This document shows positions 8,879 to 18,169 of a DNA stretch of 64,000 nt, one piece after another. The notes under the pieces are model-generated. The model made no database searches and was not told the DNA's origin. It was given only the letters and a program-made list of their open reading frames with translations. The position numbers and the translations under genes are program-made. Origin of the DNA: Drosophila pseudoobscura (taxonomy: Eukaryota; Arthropoda; Insecta; Diptera; Drosophilidae); contig NC_046681.1 of the NCBI RefSeq assembly GCF_009870125.1, positions 30,642,868 through 30,706,867 on the forward strand, read 5' to 3'. Within the stretch, counting starts at the first letter, position 1; each line of letters starts with the position of its first letter.

Positions 8879-11015
8879 ATAGACAATCTGTTAATTTAGT
8901 CATTTGTTCAATTAATACATCCATTTTCCCTTCCAGTTTTTGAGTAGATTCAGCAGCGGCGGCCGCATGCTGGATCCGCTCCTGAGTCAGCAGGGTGATG
9001 AGATAGTCCAGTTTCTGGCTGAGCTCATCGCTAGAACGGACACTCTGACTGCTCACCACGGGCTGGAATCCAGTTGTGGTCGCTGCTGGCGGCACCGAAT
9101 GCCATACTTGCCTCCCAGGAAGAGGCTGGGAATGACTCGCTGGTTGCCGTGTGCGGAGTGCATCGGCATAACTGCTCATTTGAACTGGAGGAGCAGGAGC
9201 TCTTGCGCCAGAGCGCGCTCGCCGGCGGCTAGGTTGCTGCAGTGCTGGAAATCCCTGCTGGTTCATGACGGGTGGCTGGCGGGGACGCCGCAAACCCTGA
9301 GTGGCGGGTAAGGTAGGCATCGAAAGTTTATTTAGCATCTTGTTGGTCTGATCTAACCCATTTCTTCTTTTGTTGCAGTACTCCTTATACTTCACACAGC
9401 CACGGTAGCTGGCAACATGGGGACCATCACAATTTGCGCATTTCGGCACCTCCTCCCGCTTCTTGGGGCAGTCCTTTGGGTCGTGTTTATCGCCGCACTT
9501 CAAACAAATAACTGCTCGGTTGCAGTAATTCTTCGAGTGCCCAAACATCTGACACTTATGACATTGAGGAACACCTGGCGCACGTATGGGCTTCTCCACC
9601 TTGACCCGTTGGCTGCAGATTGCCGTCAGCTCGTAGATACTATTGTTAATATCCTGAGGCTCTAGCTCAACCTCGAATAAGTCCAGTGGCTCTTTAGTAA
9701 ATCTCTTAAGTATATTGGCAATATGCCTCACCTTATATCCGAGTCTACCAAGCTGTTCACGCACCCAATCTGTGGGTGTGGAGCGGTGCAGGTGGCGTAT
9801 AACTATACGCATTCCCCTCTCGCTTTTCAGGCGAAACGTATGGTGCTCAACACCTTGTCCCTCATTTAGGAGCCGGATCAGGGCCCTATGTCCATCGATT
9901 GTGTGGCACATTACCTTCAATGACCTATTAGCAGCAGGCCTGGTATCGTATGTACCAGCGCCAATGGCCTTATCGAAGCACTGTAGCAGGGGAAAGATGT
10001 CTGTAACATTAGGAATGTAAATAGGGGCTGGCCGCACAATTTTGGCGTCAGCAGTAGCAGCAGCATTGTTAGCGTGCGCAGTAGTAGGGGCAGGCGGGGG
10101 GGTGGTATGAGAAGTAGAGGGCCTGTTTGTGGGAACAGGTTCCTCGGCTTCCGTCTCTCCCTCGCTGCAGTCAGCATCCACATCCATATCAGCATCAGAG
10201 AGAATGTTATAATAGTTTGTACTCATCTGGTTTGGGTCCCGTTTCTCCTTCGAGGATACTATCCGTTTGACCATCTTGGCCGACACCTTTGTAATCGGCG
10301 AGGCCAGGGTGGTCGTCCGCTTCTTGTTACGGGCCTCCGACTCGGCCTTCAGCATGGCCATCACCTTCCTCTCCTTTGCGAGTTTTTCCCGCTGCTCCTT
10401 GAGAATCTCGTGCAGAGTCATCTGGCTCGGCACGGATGCTGCAAGGGCAGTAGGATTGGTAGCGTCAGCAGTGGCAGAACTGCCAGGGGCACAGGTAGCA
10501 GTAGAGGCAGCAGCAGCACGGGCAGCACCAGTAGAAACTGGCGTGCGTTGGGCAGCACCTACACGAGCAGCACTAGGAACTGTAGATGTTGATGGGCGTT
10601 TAGCTGTGGCGGCAGCTACGCGAGTAGGGGCGGTGGCTTTAGCAGCAGCACCAGGAATGGCAGCACAGGCAGTGGCGGCAGAGGCAGTAGCAGCAGAGGC
10701 TCTGGTCAGCATGGCAGAGGGGGGGGCTAGCAATGGCTTCACAGTGATCGGGGCCTGCATCAACTTGGCTGCAGCGGCAGCTGAGGTTGATGGCATATCA
10801 CTGGTCAGATCGGCCAGTGAGCTCGAGCGACAGGAAAGGGGCCGTAAATCACTTTGCGATATACCCGACATTAGCAGCGAGGGGGGGGAATGCAGATCAA
10901 CTTCGTTGTCTGAGCACGGAGCACTCGACGCCAAATTGGTCTTCTTTTTAGATTTAGGGCACGGTTTACGTACCATTGTTTGATGTTTGTAGCTTTTTTT
11001 TGTGCAGCTAAACAC
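8838..11015 (-). CDS. gag: Gag-like ORF1 protein, family I copy B (725 aa)
   Basis: This is the Gag of a telomeric non-LTR element; it should bind element RNA and carry it to the telomere. The N-terminal 200 residues are Ala/Thr/Ser-rich low complexity, followed by a charged helical stretch (EILKEQREKLAKERK). The conserved pre-knuckle region contains VRHLHRSTPTDWV. Three knuckles follow: CX2CX4HX4C at 485-498, CX2CX3HX4C at 504-516 and CX2CX3HX6C at 526-540, the arrangement typical of HeT-A/TART Gags. A Pro/Gln-rich segment and a short helical C-terminus end the protein. Met1 or Met14 could be the start. The gene runs into ORF2 with a 41-nt overlap. Confidence 0.95.
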   Translation of the reverse strand: MFSCTKKSYKHQTMVRKPCPKSKKKTNLASSAPCSDNEVDLHSPPSLLMSGISQSDLRPLSCRSSSLADLTSDMPSTSAAAAAKLMQAPITVKPLLAPPSAMLTRASAATASAATACAAIPGAAAKATAPTRVAAATAKRPSTSTVPSAARVGAAQRTPVSTGAARAAAASTATCAPGSSATADATNPTALAASVPSQMTLHEILKEQREKLAKERKVMAMLKAESEARNKKRTTTLASPITKVSAKMVKRIVSSKEKRDPNQMSTNYYNILSDADMDVDADCSEGETEAEEPVPTNRPSTSHTTPPPAPTTAHANNAAATADAKIVRPAPIYIPNVTDIFPLLQCFDKAIGAGTYDTRPAANRSLKVMCHTIDGHRALIRLLNEGQGVEHHTFRLKSERGMRIVIRHLHRSTPTDWVREQLGRLGYKVRHIANILKRFTKEPLDLFEVELEPQDINNSIYELTAICSQRVKVEKPIRAPGVPQCHKCQMFGHSKNYCNRAVICLKCGDKHDPKDCPKKREEVPKCANCDGPHVASYRGCVKYKEYCNKRRNGLDQTNKMLNKLSMPTLPATQGLRRPRQPPVMNQQGFPALQQPSRRRARSGARAPAPPVQMSSYADALRTRQPASHSQPLPGRQVWHSVPPAATTTGFQPVVSSQSVRSSDELSQKLDYLITLLTQERIQHAAAAAESTQKLEGKMDVLIEQMTKLTDCLYASIQANSYARNV

Positions 11016-11260
11016 AATTGTTAATATAGCGGAGGGGGGGGGGTGGTCAGCAGCGGCTGAAGCCTACCCCACGTTTTTTTCACTTTTGGCACTTTGGTTA
11101 TGTAAGGCGGGTACTGAAAAAACTTTAACACGGCACAACACTTCGCGTTGCCCGGAATGTATTTACTGAATATTGCACAGTGTATATTTATACATGTGCA
11201 ATATTATTTCGTGGATTTTGTGGCGTTTTTGGCGATTTAATTATTAATTTTTGCGGAACG
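11016..11260 (-). other. 5' UTR of family I copy B
   Basis: It repeats the leader of copy A, including the ten-G run and the inverted repeat at 11169-11205. It abuts six T (11261-11266), the tail of copy C. Confidence 0.7.
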
Positions 11261-11387
11261 TTTTTTGTGTGTCGTATGCAGCGGAGGCGATACGTAATTA
11301 TCATAACGCAACGTAACCCGGCTCGAGCCTTGGCCTGACCAGCAGGTTAGGGGAGCCAGGGCTACGTTACGCTATGTGGACTTTATT

Positions 11388-12402
11388 GTACAGATACTTT
11401 TAATTAGCATTTAAGGTACAAACTATTGGGGCTGCTAATATATAGATGAATGTATACAGCTGTCTACAGGCTGCTGTTAGCAGCCGTAGGCAGCAAATAC
11501 AGTGCTTTTTTACAGCATGAAATTCTCCATTGCCGGCAGTTTTGCCGGCGCTATCATCGGTTGGGAACCTCTCTCCACTTCGGTAAACAGTCCGTTTGCC
11601 TGAGGGGGGAGGGGGAGTGGGTAGAGTTAAAGCATAACACTCTTTGGCTTAGACTAGGTTTAGGTATATATAGACTATAATTAAGGGAAAACATTTTGGT
11701 TGCCTTACAATTGGCAGGGAGGGCGGTTATGTATATATGCTATTTATTCTAATTATTGTCTTATTCCTTTTTACTTTTTGTCTTGTCTTTGTATCTCCTC
11801 TGCCCACTGGTCCGGGGCAGCCAGAGCTATTGTTTATTTTGTTTCTTCCTTCGTTTCTTCTTTCGTTACTGTTCCGCCCTCTGGTCCGGGGCGGCCAGCA
11901 TTGGGTTGATTGTCTGCGTGGATGTGTGTGTGTGTGGTTGTGCGCAGCAGGCAGTTGTCTCGGCAGCGGAGATGGCAGAAATCCACCACCTTCCAGTAGT
12001 TGTTGTAGACTTCTCTCTTCCTCTCAGGGACTTCATTGGCGGCAGTTCAAGATCTGTAGGAGAAGGAGAAACAGAAATTGCGCAGCAGAAATGCTAACGC
12101 TCATAGTTTTCATCAGCGGCGCCTTGATCGGACGCGTTTTGGCAGTCAGTCGCATGAGTCTTCTACTCTTTTTAAATTCGCAGTTGTCCATTTCCATGTC
12201 TATATTTGCTCGGCTCGGGAAGATACTATTCAGTGTTCTCATTCCGTAACGGCCATTTCGGTGTCTCCTTTGTCCGTGGCATTCGTCGCGCTCGCATATA
12301 TTTGTGATTTCTTTCGTGCGTTTGTGAATTCTGTGTACAAATGTGGCAGCCATGGCTGTTGCAATCTTAGGGGCTGAACGGGACTTTGCTGGCGGTGAGT
12401 CT
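11388..12402 (-). other. 3' UTR of family I copy C
   Basis: It is homologous to the copy B 3' UTR but clearly diverged, with small indels. The two CTGGTCCGG motifs are kept (11807 and 11881). No convincing sense ORF is seen. Confidence 0.65.
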
Positions 12403-13823
12403 TCATTGCTGCTGTACATTTTGGCTGCTATTTTCTGTACTTATTCCTGTTGTTAGCGGTGGTTGATTTCCCTGGGCATTTGTGTTGGTGTGTGTGTGTG
12501 AGCTTTCATTGCCTTGGCCGTTATCGCTGTGCCGCGAATGGGTGTCGGCTATCTCGTTCAGAGCTGCATCTATTGCCAGGCCCAATCGCTCCAATCGCTG
12601 CCTTCTGCTGCTAACCGTCAGATCAATCGTGGCTATGGGAGCAGGCTCCAGTAACCTCCGTCTTGGCAGTATAACTTCTGTGTAATAATTATACTCTGTT
12701 GGCGGCGACACTGGGCGATCCATCCTGATTAGCATCCTCCGCATTTCGTCACGGTTCCGGTCATGGCTTATTTGCTCCTCTTCTGTGAACGGGCGCTGGT
12801 TAGGGATTATCTCGATACGTTCCCATTCGTGTTTCGCGAGTTCCTTGGGTAGGTGTCTGCTGAGATACTCGGAATACCGGGGTCTTGTCACTCTATGCGG
12901 TACATAGGGGTCATTTACCACTTTGGCTGCCTCAATGTTGTGGTGGGATCTCATTTGCCCCGTGTACCTATTGCATGTCCTCTCATAGATTGCCTCAACC
13001 GTGTCCACTTCCAGGTCCCTGTGAATGGTGTCATTCCTTACATACCATGGAGCGTTACATATCAGTCGAAGGGTCTTGTTCTGCTCGACTTGAATTCGTC
13101 CAAATTCTGCGCTGCTCGCTAGAGGGCCCCATACAGCCAACGTGTACTGCCAGATCGGTGCGATCATTTGTTTGTACAGCATTACCCTGGTGTTGAGATT
13201 CAGCCTGCTGTTTGAGTTTAGGAGCCAGCGCAGTTTTTGGACCCTTGCCCTGACCTTTGTGATGACGTTGGTAATATGTAGGTGAAACTGAAGCTTGGCA
13301 TCCAGCTTGACCCCCAAATAGGAATGCACGGCGGCGCTGCTGATTCGCTGGTTGGCAATGTGCGGCTGCAAATCATCCACTGGCTGCTGAATCGAGCGCA
13401 ACGTATGCACTATATGCACAGTTTTGGAGGCATTGATGGTGATGCCCCATTGCTTTGCCCAGTTGGAGATGCTGAGCAGGAAGCGGTTGAGCTTTTGGGT
13501 AGCCATGAGCTGATTCATGCCAGTCGCCAGGATTGCTGTGTCGTCAGCATAGGTAGCCAAGAGCATACCCCTGTCGCGAGGAAGCGGCATGTCGTATGTA
13601 TACAGATTGTATAGAACTGGCCCAAGTACGCTGCCCTGAGGAACGCCTGCTGCAATCATTTTATTCCCTGACTTGACGCCGCCTGTGCATTCGACATAAA
13701 AGGACCGATCATCCAAGTAGTGGGACAGGACTCTGTATAACGCTGCCGGCAACAACTGCTTCATTTTATGCTTCAACCCCGCATGCCAGACTCGATCGAA
13801 GGCCTCCTGTATGTCCATGTAGA
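12403..13823 (-). pseudogene. ORF2 fragment (C-terminal RT half), family I copy C
   Basis: An open frame of 471 codons begins at an internal Met (MDIQEAFDRVW) and runs to the native stop. It keeps GVPQGSVLGP, the YADD active site and the thumb/C-terminal region, but lacks the endonuclease and the first RT motifs because the element is 5'-truncated. It has no native start or leader, so expression of a functional enzyme is unlikely. The frame has stayed open despite many substitutions relative to copy B, so the source element was probably functional. Confidence 0.9.
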
Positions 13824-13832
13824 TTTTTTTTT

Positions 13833-13876
13833 GATGTGTAAACTTGCTCAGGGTGTGACCTGACGCAAACTTTATT
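13833..13876 (-). terminator. 3' end of family II copy D with AATAAA
   Basis: The sense AATAAA (TTTATT at 13871-13876) lies 38 nt from the tail, a normal distance, with no hairpin between. Equivalent sites are at 41054 (copy J) and 46904 (copy K). The terminus is ACACATC. Confidence 0.65.
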
Positions 13877-16800
13877 AATGTTCTTATTACTATCTAGCAA
13901 CATATAACATTATATCTGACAACATTACAAGTTTTGGCAACATAAGATTACATAAATATCGATAACAATGTGGTATTTATTACAATTAATTAAAAATTTT
14001 TTTTCCTGCTTTAATTTAATTTTATTTTAAGATTAAGCTCAGGTTAGCCCGCTCGGCCGAGTGGCTGCTGGTCCGGCCACCGAGGATGCGTTGCCTGTGG
14101 ATTGGCTCGATCAACCGAGTGGCTGCTGGTCCGGCCACCCGGGATGCGTATGGGTCTGGAGGATGTAAGTTTCGTGAAAGCGATGATGCATTTGCTTGCT
14201 ATCTGTAAAAGATATAAAAACTTTTTGTTTTTTGTTTTATTTTCAGGTTTTGACTTTTGATGTGCGGAGAATTTGGTAAGTAGTTTGAGTTGAGTATTTG
14301 TTGATTTTTGAGTTTTTTTTTTTTTTTGTTAATTTTGTTTTATTTTCAGGTTTGCTGCAGATTTGGTAAGTGTTCTGAATTGTATTTTGGCTGAATTTAA
14401 TTTTATTTTATTTGCAGGTTTATATTTTATAGGTTTGGTGGTAAATTGTCGGCATTCAAGTTAAGTAATTTTTTGTTTTTATATTTGTTGGCTTTTATTG
14501 AATATAATTATTTTATTTTCAAGTTGATTCCCTGGATGTTGTGTTGGGATGTCTTCTGGTTGCTTGCTTAGTTGCTGACGTTTTAAATTTTGTTTTATTT
14601 TCAGGTTTGCTGCCGATTTGGTAAGTGTTTTGAATTGTATTTTGGCTGAATTTAATTTTATTTTATTTGCAGGTTTATATTTTATAGGTTTGGTGGTAAA
14701 TTGTCGGCATTCAAGTTAAGTAATTTTTTGTTTTTATATTTGTTGGCTTTTGTTGAATATAATTATTTTATTTTCAAGTTGATTCCCTGGGTGTTGTGTT
14801 GGGATGTCTTCTGGTTGCTTGCTTAGTTGCTGACGTTTTAAATTTTGTTTTATTTTCTGGTTTGCTGCAGATTTGGTAAGTGTTCTGAATTGTATTTTGG
14901 CTGAATTTAATTTTATTTTATTTGCAGGTTTATATTTTGTAGGTTTGGTGGTAAATTGTCGGCATTTAAGTTAAGTACTTTTAGTTTTTATATTTTTTGG
15001 CTTTTATTGAATATATTTTTTTTTTTTATTTTCAAGTTGGTTCCCTGGATGTTGTGTTGGGATGTCTTCTGGTTGCTTGCTTAGTTGCTGACGTTTTAAA
15101 TTTTGTTTTATTTTCAGGTTTGCTGCAGATTTGGTAAGTGTTTTGAATTGTATTTTGGCTGAATTTAATTTTATTTTATTTGCAGGTTTATATTTTATAG
15201 GTTTGGTGGTAAATTGTCGGCATTCAAGTTAAGTAATTTTTGTTTTTATATTTGTTGGCTTTTATTGAATATAATTATTTTATTTTCAAGTTGATTCCCT
15301 GGATGTTGCGTTGGGATGTCTTCTGGCTGCTTGCTTAGTTGCTGACATATGTACATTTGTTATGTACTTACAGTTAATTTCATACACCATATGTGTTTTG
15401 TTTATTTAAATTTTTATGTTTATGTTTTAAATTTTGTTTTGTTTTCAGGTTTGCTGCAGATTTGGTAAGCGTTTTGAGTTGTATTTTGGATAAATTTAAT
15501 TTTATTTTATTTGCAGGTTTTCATTTTGTAGGTTTGGTGGCAAATTGTCGGCATTCCAGTTAAGTGATTTTTTGTTTTTATATTTGTTGGCTTTTAATGA
15601 ATATAGTTATTTTATTTTCAAGTTGATTCACTGGATGTTGCGTTGGGATGACTTCTGGCTGCTTACTTAGTTGCTGACATACATATGTAAATTTATTATG
15701 TACATACAGCTAATTTCGTACACCAATATGTGTTTTATTTATTTAATTGGCAGGTTTTGTCTTCAGCTTTGTAATAATTTGTATGTAATTTTGTGTAGTT
15801 TATGTTGTTATATTTGTTGGCTCTTTTTTTTTTTAGGACTTTGGTTGTTTTAGTTTCAGGTTTGCGGCAGATTTGGTAAGTGTTTTAAATTGTATTTTGG
15901 CTGAATTTAATTTTGTTTTATTTACAGGTTTGGTAATAGAGTGTCATCAATCAAGTTAGGTAATTTATGTTGTTATATTTGTTGACTTTTAATGAGTATA
16001 GTGTTTTATTTTCAGGTTTAAAGAAAATTGGTGTGAAAAAGAAAAAGTGATTTCAATTGTTTTTACGCCAATTGTAATTTTATTTTATCTGCAGTTTTAT
16101 TTTTTGCTGGTTTGGTGGTAAGGTGTCACGTACAATGGTAAGTATTTATTGTTGTATTTGTTGGCTTTTGATGACTGATGTTTGTTTTATTTTCACAGGC
16201 TGTTGCGCTTGATGTCTACAACTTGTTTGCGTATTTACTGACATTGATTGTTATGTAAATAGTTATTTTGTACGTATGTATGTATGTATGTATGTATGAT
16301 AGATTTGGTGGGTAGTTTATTGGCTTTTAATTATTTTTTTATGATGATTTTAAATTCTTTTATTTAGATTTCAGGTGGTAAGGTGTCAGTAATCATGATA
16401 AATTTGGTAAGTAGTTTTTGTTGTTATATTTATTGGCTTATAATGATTTTTTGTGGTGATTTTAACTTTGATTATTTACATTTCAGGTGGTAAGGTGCCA
16501 GTAATCAAGGACCAGCTTAGAATTTGTCGACAAAGTTGGGTGAATCCATGTATGACGTGAGGGTCCTTCGCCACATTTTAATGCAGATTTATTCCAATGT
16601 AAATGATTTTTCAAGCGTGTCTCTTGGAAGGGCTGTTACTCCTGATGTCTACAAATTGTTTGAGTATTTATTTAAATTGATTTGTTATGTAAATAGTTGT
16701 TTTTATATTTTGTTTTGCTTTCAGGTTTTTCTATTTTCAGATTCATGATAAATTTGGTAAGTAGTTTTTGTTGTTATATTTATTGGCTTTTAATGATTTT

Positions 16801-17174
16801 TTGTGGTAATTTTAACTTTGTTTATTTATATTTCAGGTGGTAAGGTGCCAGTAATCAAGGACCAGCTTAGAATTTGTCGACAAAGTTGGGTGATTCCATG
16901 AATGACGTGAGGGTCCTTCGCCACATTTTAATGCAGATTTATTCCAATGTAAATGTTATTTCAAGCGTGTATCTTGCGAAGGCTGTTGCTCCTGATGTCT
17001 ACTAATTATTTGCGTATTTATTTAAATTAATTTGTTATGTAAATAGTTATTTTATATTTTGTTTTATTTTCAGGTTTTTCTATTTTCAGATTCATGATAA
17101 ATTTGGTAAGTAGTTTTTGTTGTTATATTTATTGACTTTTAATGATTTTTTGTACTGATTTTAACTTTATTTAT
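13877..17174 (-). other. Long 3' UTR of family II copy D
   Basis: About 3.3 kb of AT-rich sequence with no sense ORF. Two CTGGTCCGGCCAC motifs occur at 14068 and 14126. The rest is dominated by plus-strand intron-like units (listed separately), a GTAT microsatellite at 16274-16298, and three or four copies of a unit around GGTGGTAAGGTG (16377, 16486, 16838, 17186). Copies J and K repeat this sequence closely. Confidence 0.75.
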
Positions 17175-17190
17175 TTACATTTCAGGTGGT
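14240..17190 (+). repeat. Antisense splice-site array with 16-nt microexons, family II copy D
   Basis: The plus strand reads as alternating TTTTATTTTCAG or TTTATTTGCAG acceptors and GTAAGT donors. A 16-nt potential microexon, GTTTGCTGCAGATTTG, recurs at about 14350, 14605, 14860, 15118 and 15449, within a tandem unit of about 255 bp. At least one 52-nt GTAAGT...TTTGCAG interval follows it each time. At 14860 the acceptor is changed to TCTGG. The same array is in J (41430-44370) and K (47270-48420). This is a sequence observation; splicing is not demonstrated. Confidence 0.7.
16274..16298. repeat. GTAT microsatellite
   Basis: About six perfect GTAT units within the family II 3' UTR; the same tract is in copy J near 43455-43480. 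Confidence 0.85.
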
Positions 17191-17405
17191 AAGGTGTTAA
17201 TAATCAAGGACCAGCTTAGGATTTGTCGAGCAAAATTGGGTGTTTCCATGCATCCTGTTTGACCCTTGTTTCGATGACCATGTATGTTCACATTTGTCAT
17301 ATGAGTTTCTGATTTAATCATTTTATTTTTTATTCCACAGGCATTCCAAAAGGCTACCCTTAACGTATTGGGATTGTTGTTGTTGCTGCTGTAATTTGTG
17401 TGCAT
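17175..17405 (-). pseudogene. Residual ORF2 start in family II copy D
   Basis: This 76-codon frame begins 57 nt downstream of the gag stop. Its first residues (MHTN..., then VAFWNACGIKNKM) match the start of the family IV ORF2 endonuclease, which holds the same place and spacing. After about 40 codons the similarity fades and the frame ends, and no RT sequence follows. I read it as the stump of a lost ORF2, implying that family II descends from an autonomous element. In copy J the stump is shorter because of an extra A. Confidence 0.8.
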
Positions 17406-17462
17406 GAATAAATTTGTATTGGCTGGATGTCAATGTTGCCTGTGATATTAACATGAGTCATT

Positions 17463-18080
17463 TTAGTTGTCTTCTTCCATTTGGCTGCTGTTATCTCTGT
17501 CTGCCCTGAGGGGCACGGACTTGTCGTTGGAGGGAAGGCTCTGCACTAGACTGCCTAGTTGACTGATGGCAGCCAGGATGTCACTTATGCTGGCTTCGAT
17601 TTTGTTCAGCCTTTCTTCAAATCGCTTGCTTTCAGGTTCGGCCGGACCCACTGCCATTGTTTTAGAGGACTGTGAGAGTGCAATCTGCTCCTCTCGCAGT
17701 CTATTCTGGAATTTCTCCAGATGGCTGGCGGCTGGGTTGGGATTCATGTCCACGGCTATAGGAGCTATCCGTCCTTTCCCTACTTTATCCTTTTTTTGGC
17801 TGGTCGTTTGTTTTCTCTTTTCTCTGTTCTTAATCTTGGTAAGCCTTCTCTTGATTTCGGTACTATGGTGGCTGGCCTTCGGTTGGACATTTCTGCCAGA
17901 GAAAGGGTTTGTGAAGCCCCTCACTGGTCCACTTCGGCCCTCGTCACAGCCACTCACATCCCTGCGATGGCTACCTGCTGGAAAGGGGGCCACTCGGAAT
18001 GTTTGAGGACGTTTGGATATCTGCTCCCATGCGCTGGGCCTCCCTAAAGCTTGCTTTGTGAGTCTATCATCGTTGATCAG
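17463..18080 (-). pseudogene. C-terminal Gag fragment, family II copy D
   Basis: It matches the last 200 or so residues of the copy J Gag (44648-46048) with few substitutions: a basic linker, the helix SHLEKFQNRLREEQ and a coiled-coil-like C-terminus ending in acidic residues. The zinc knuckles and everything upstream are missing because the element is truncated where element E starts. The frame is open, but there is no native start. Confidence 0.88.
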
Positions 18081-18094
18081 TTTTTTTTTTTTTT

Positions 18095-18169
18095 CGATGT
18101 AATTAGATGCGCGTGCACGCCTACGATGCGCACACTCGCCCGCCAGCTTTGCTACTGGCGGAGTTTATT
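18095..18169 (-). terminator. 3'-end module of family III: AATAAA, hairpin, tail site
   Basis: The sense AATAAA (TTTATT at 18164-18169) is about 70 nt from the end. Between them CCGCCAG (18140-18146) and CTGGCGG (18155-18161) form a perfect 7-bp stem with an 8-nt loop. The same hairpin is at 23306-23327 (F), 28502-28523 (G), 33695-33716 (H) and 38900-38921 (I). A 10-bp palindrome, GCGTGCACGC, lies closer to the tail. Confidence 0.6.

Larger units (their letters stand above)
4578..11260 (-). mobile_element. Family I (TART-like) non-LTR retrotransposon, full-length copy B
   Basis: This is a complete autonomous element of about 6.7 kb. From 5' to 3' on the minus strand it has a 5' UTR (11260-11016), gag, an overlapping ORF2, and a 3' UTR of about 1 kb ending at 4578. 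The tail is the run of 12 T at 4566-4577. Both ORFs are open. The left neighbour is the 5' end of copy A; the right neighbour is the tail of truncated copy C. Near-identity to copy A implies recent insertion or duplication. Confidence 0.95.
11267..13823 (-). mobile_element. Family I element copy C, 5'-truncated
   Basis: It retains the 3' UTR and the C-terminal part of ORF2. The match to copy B stops inside the RT codons for YMDIQEAF. A run of nine T (13824-13832) and the 3' end of element D follow directly. The 3' end lacks one base relative to copy B (GTGTGTCG for GATGTGTCG). Coding and UTR sequences differ from A and B at many sites, so C is an older or separate lineage. The truncation fits terminal erosion before element D was added. 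Confidence 0.93.
13833..18080 (-). mobile_element. Family II gag-only telomeric element, copy D, 5'-truncated
   Basis: A 3' end starting GATGTGTAAACTTGC, just right of a T-tract, is followed by a long 3' UTR of about 3.3 kb, a decayed ORF2 start and the C-terminal part of Gag. The copy is cut at about 18080 within Gag, where the 14-T tail of element E begins. In copy J the Gag continues past this point. The last 45 bp of the 3' end are homologous to family IV, which marks the two as sister families. Confidence 0.9.

Noticed and set aside
14041..14160. Possible tRNA-like or snRNA-like gene in the GC-rich start of the family II 3' UTR
   Set aside because: I found no cloverleaf or box A/B arrangement; the region consists of two repeats of a CTGGTCCGGCCAC-containing unit.
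14240..17190. CRISPR-like array suggested by short repeats at regular spacing
   Set aside because: The spacers are themselves repeated, and the repeats are splice-site-like; the context is a eukaryotic retrotransposon.
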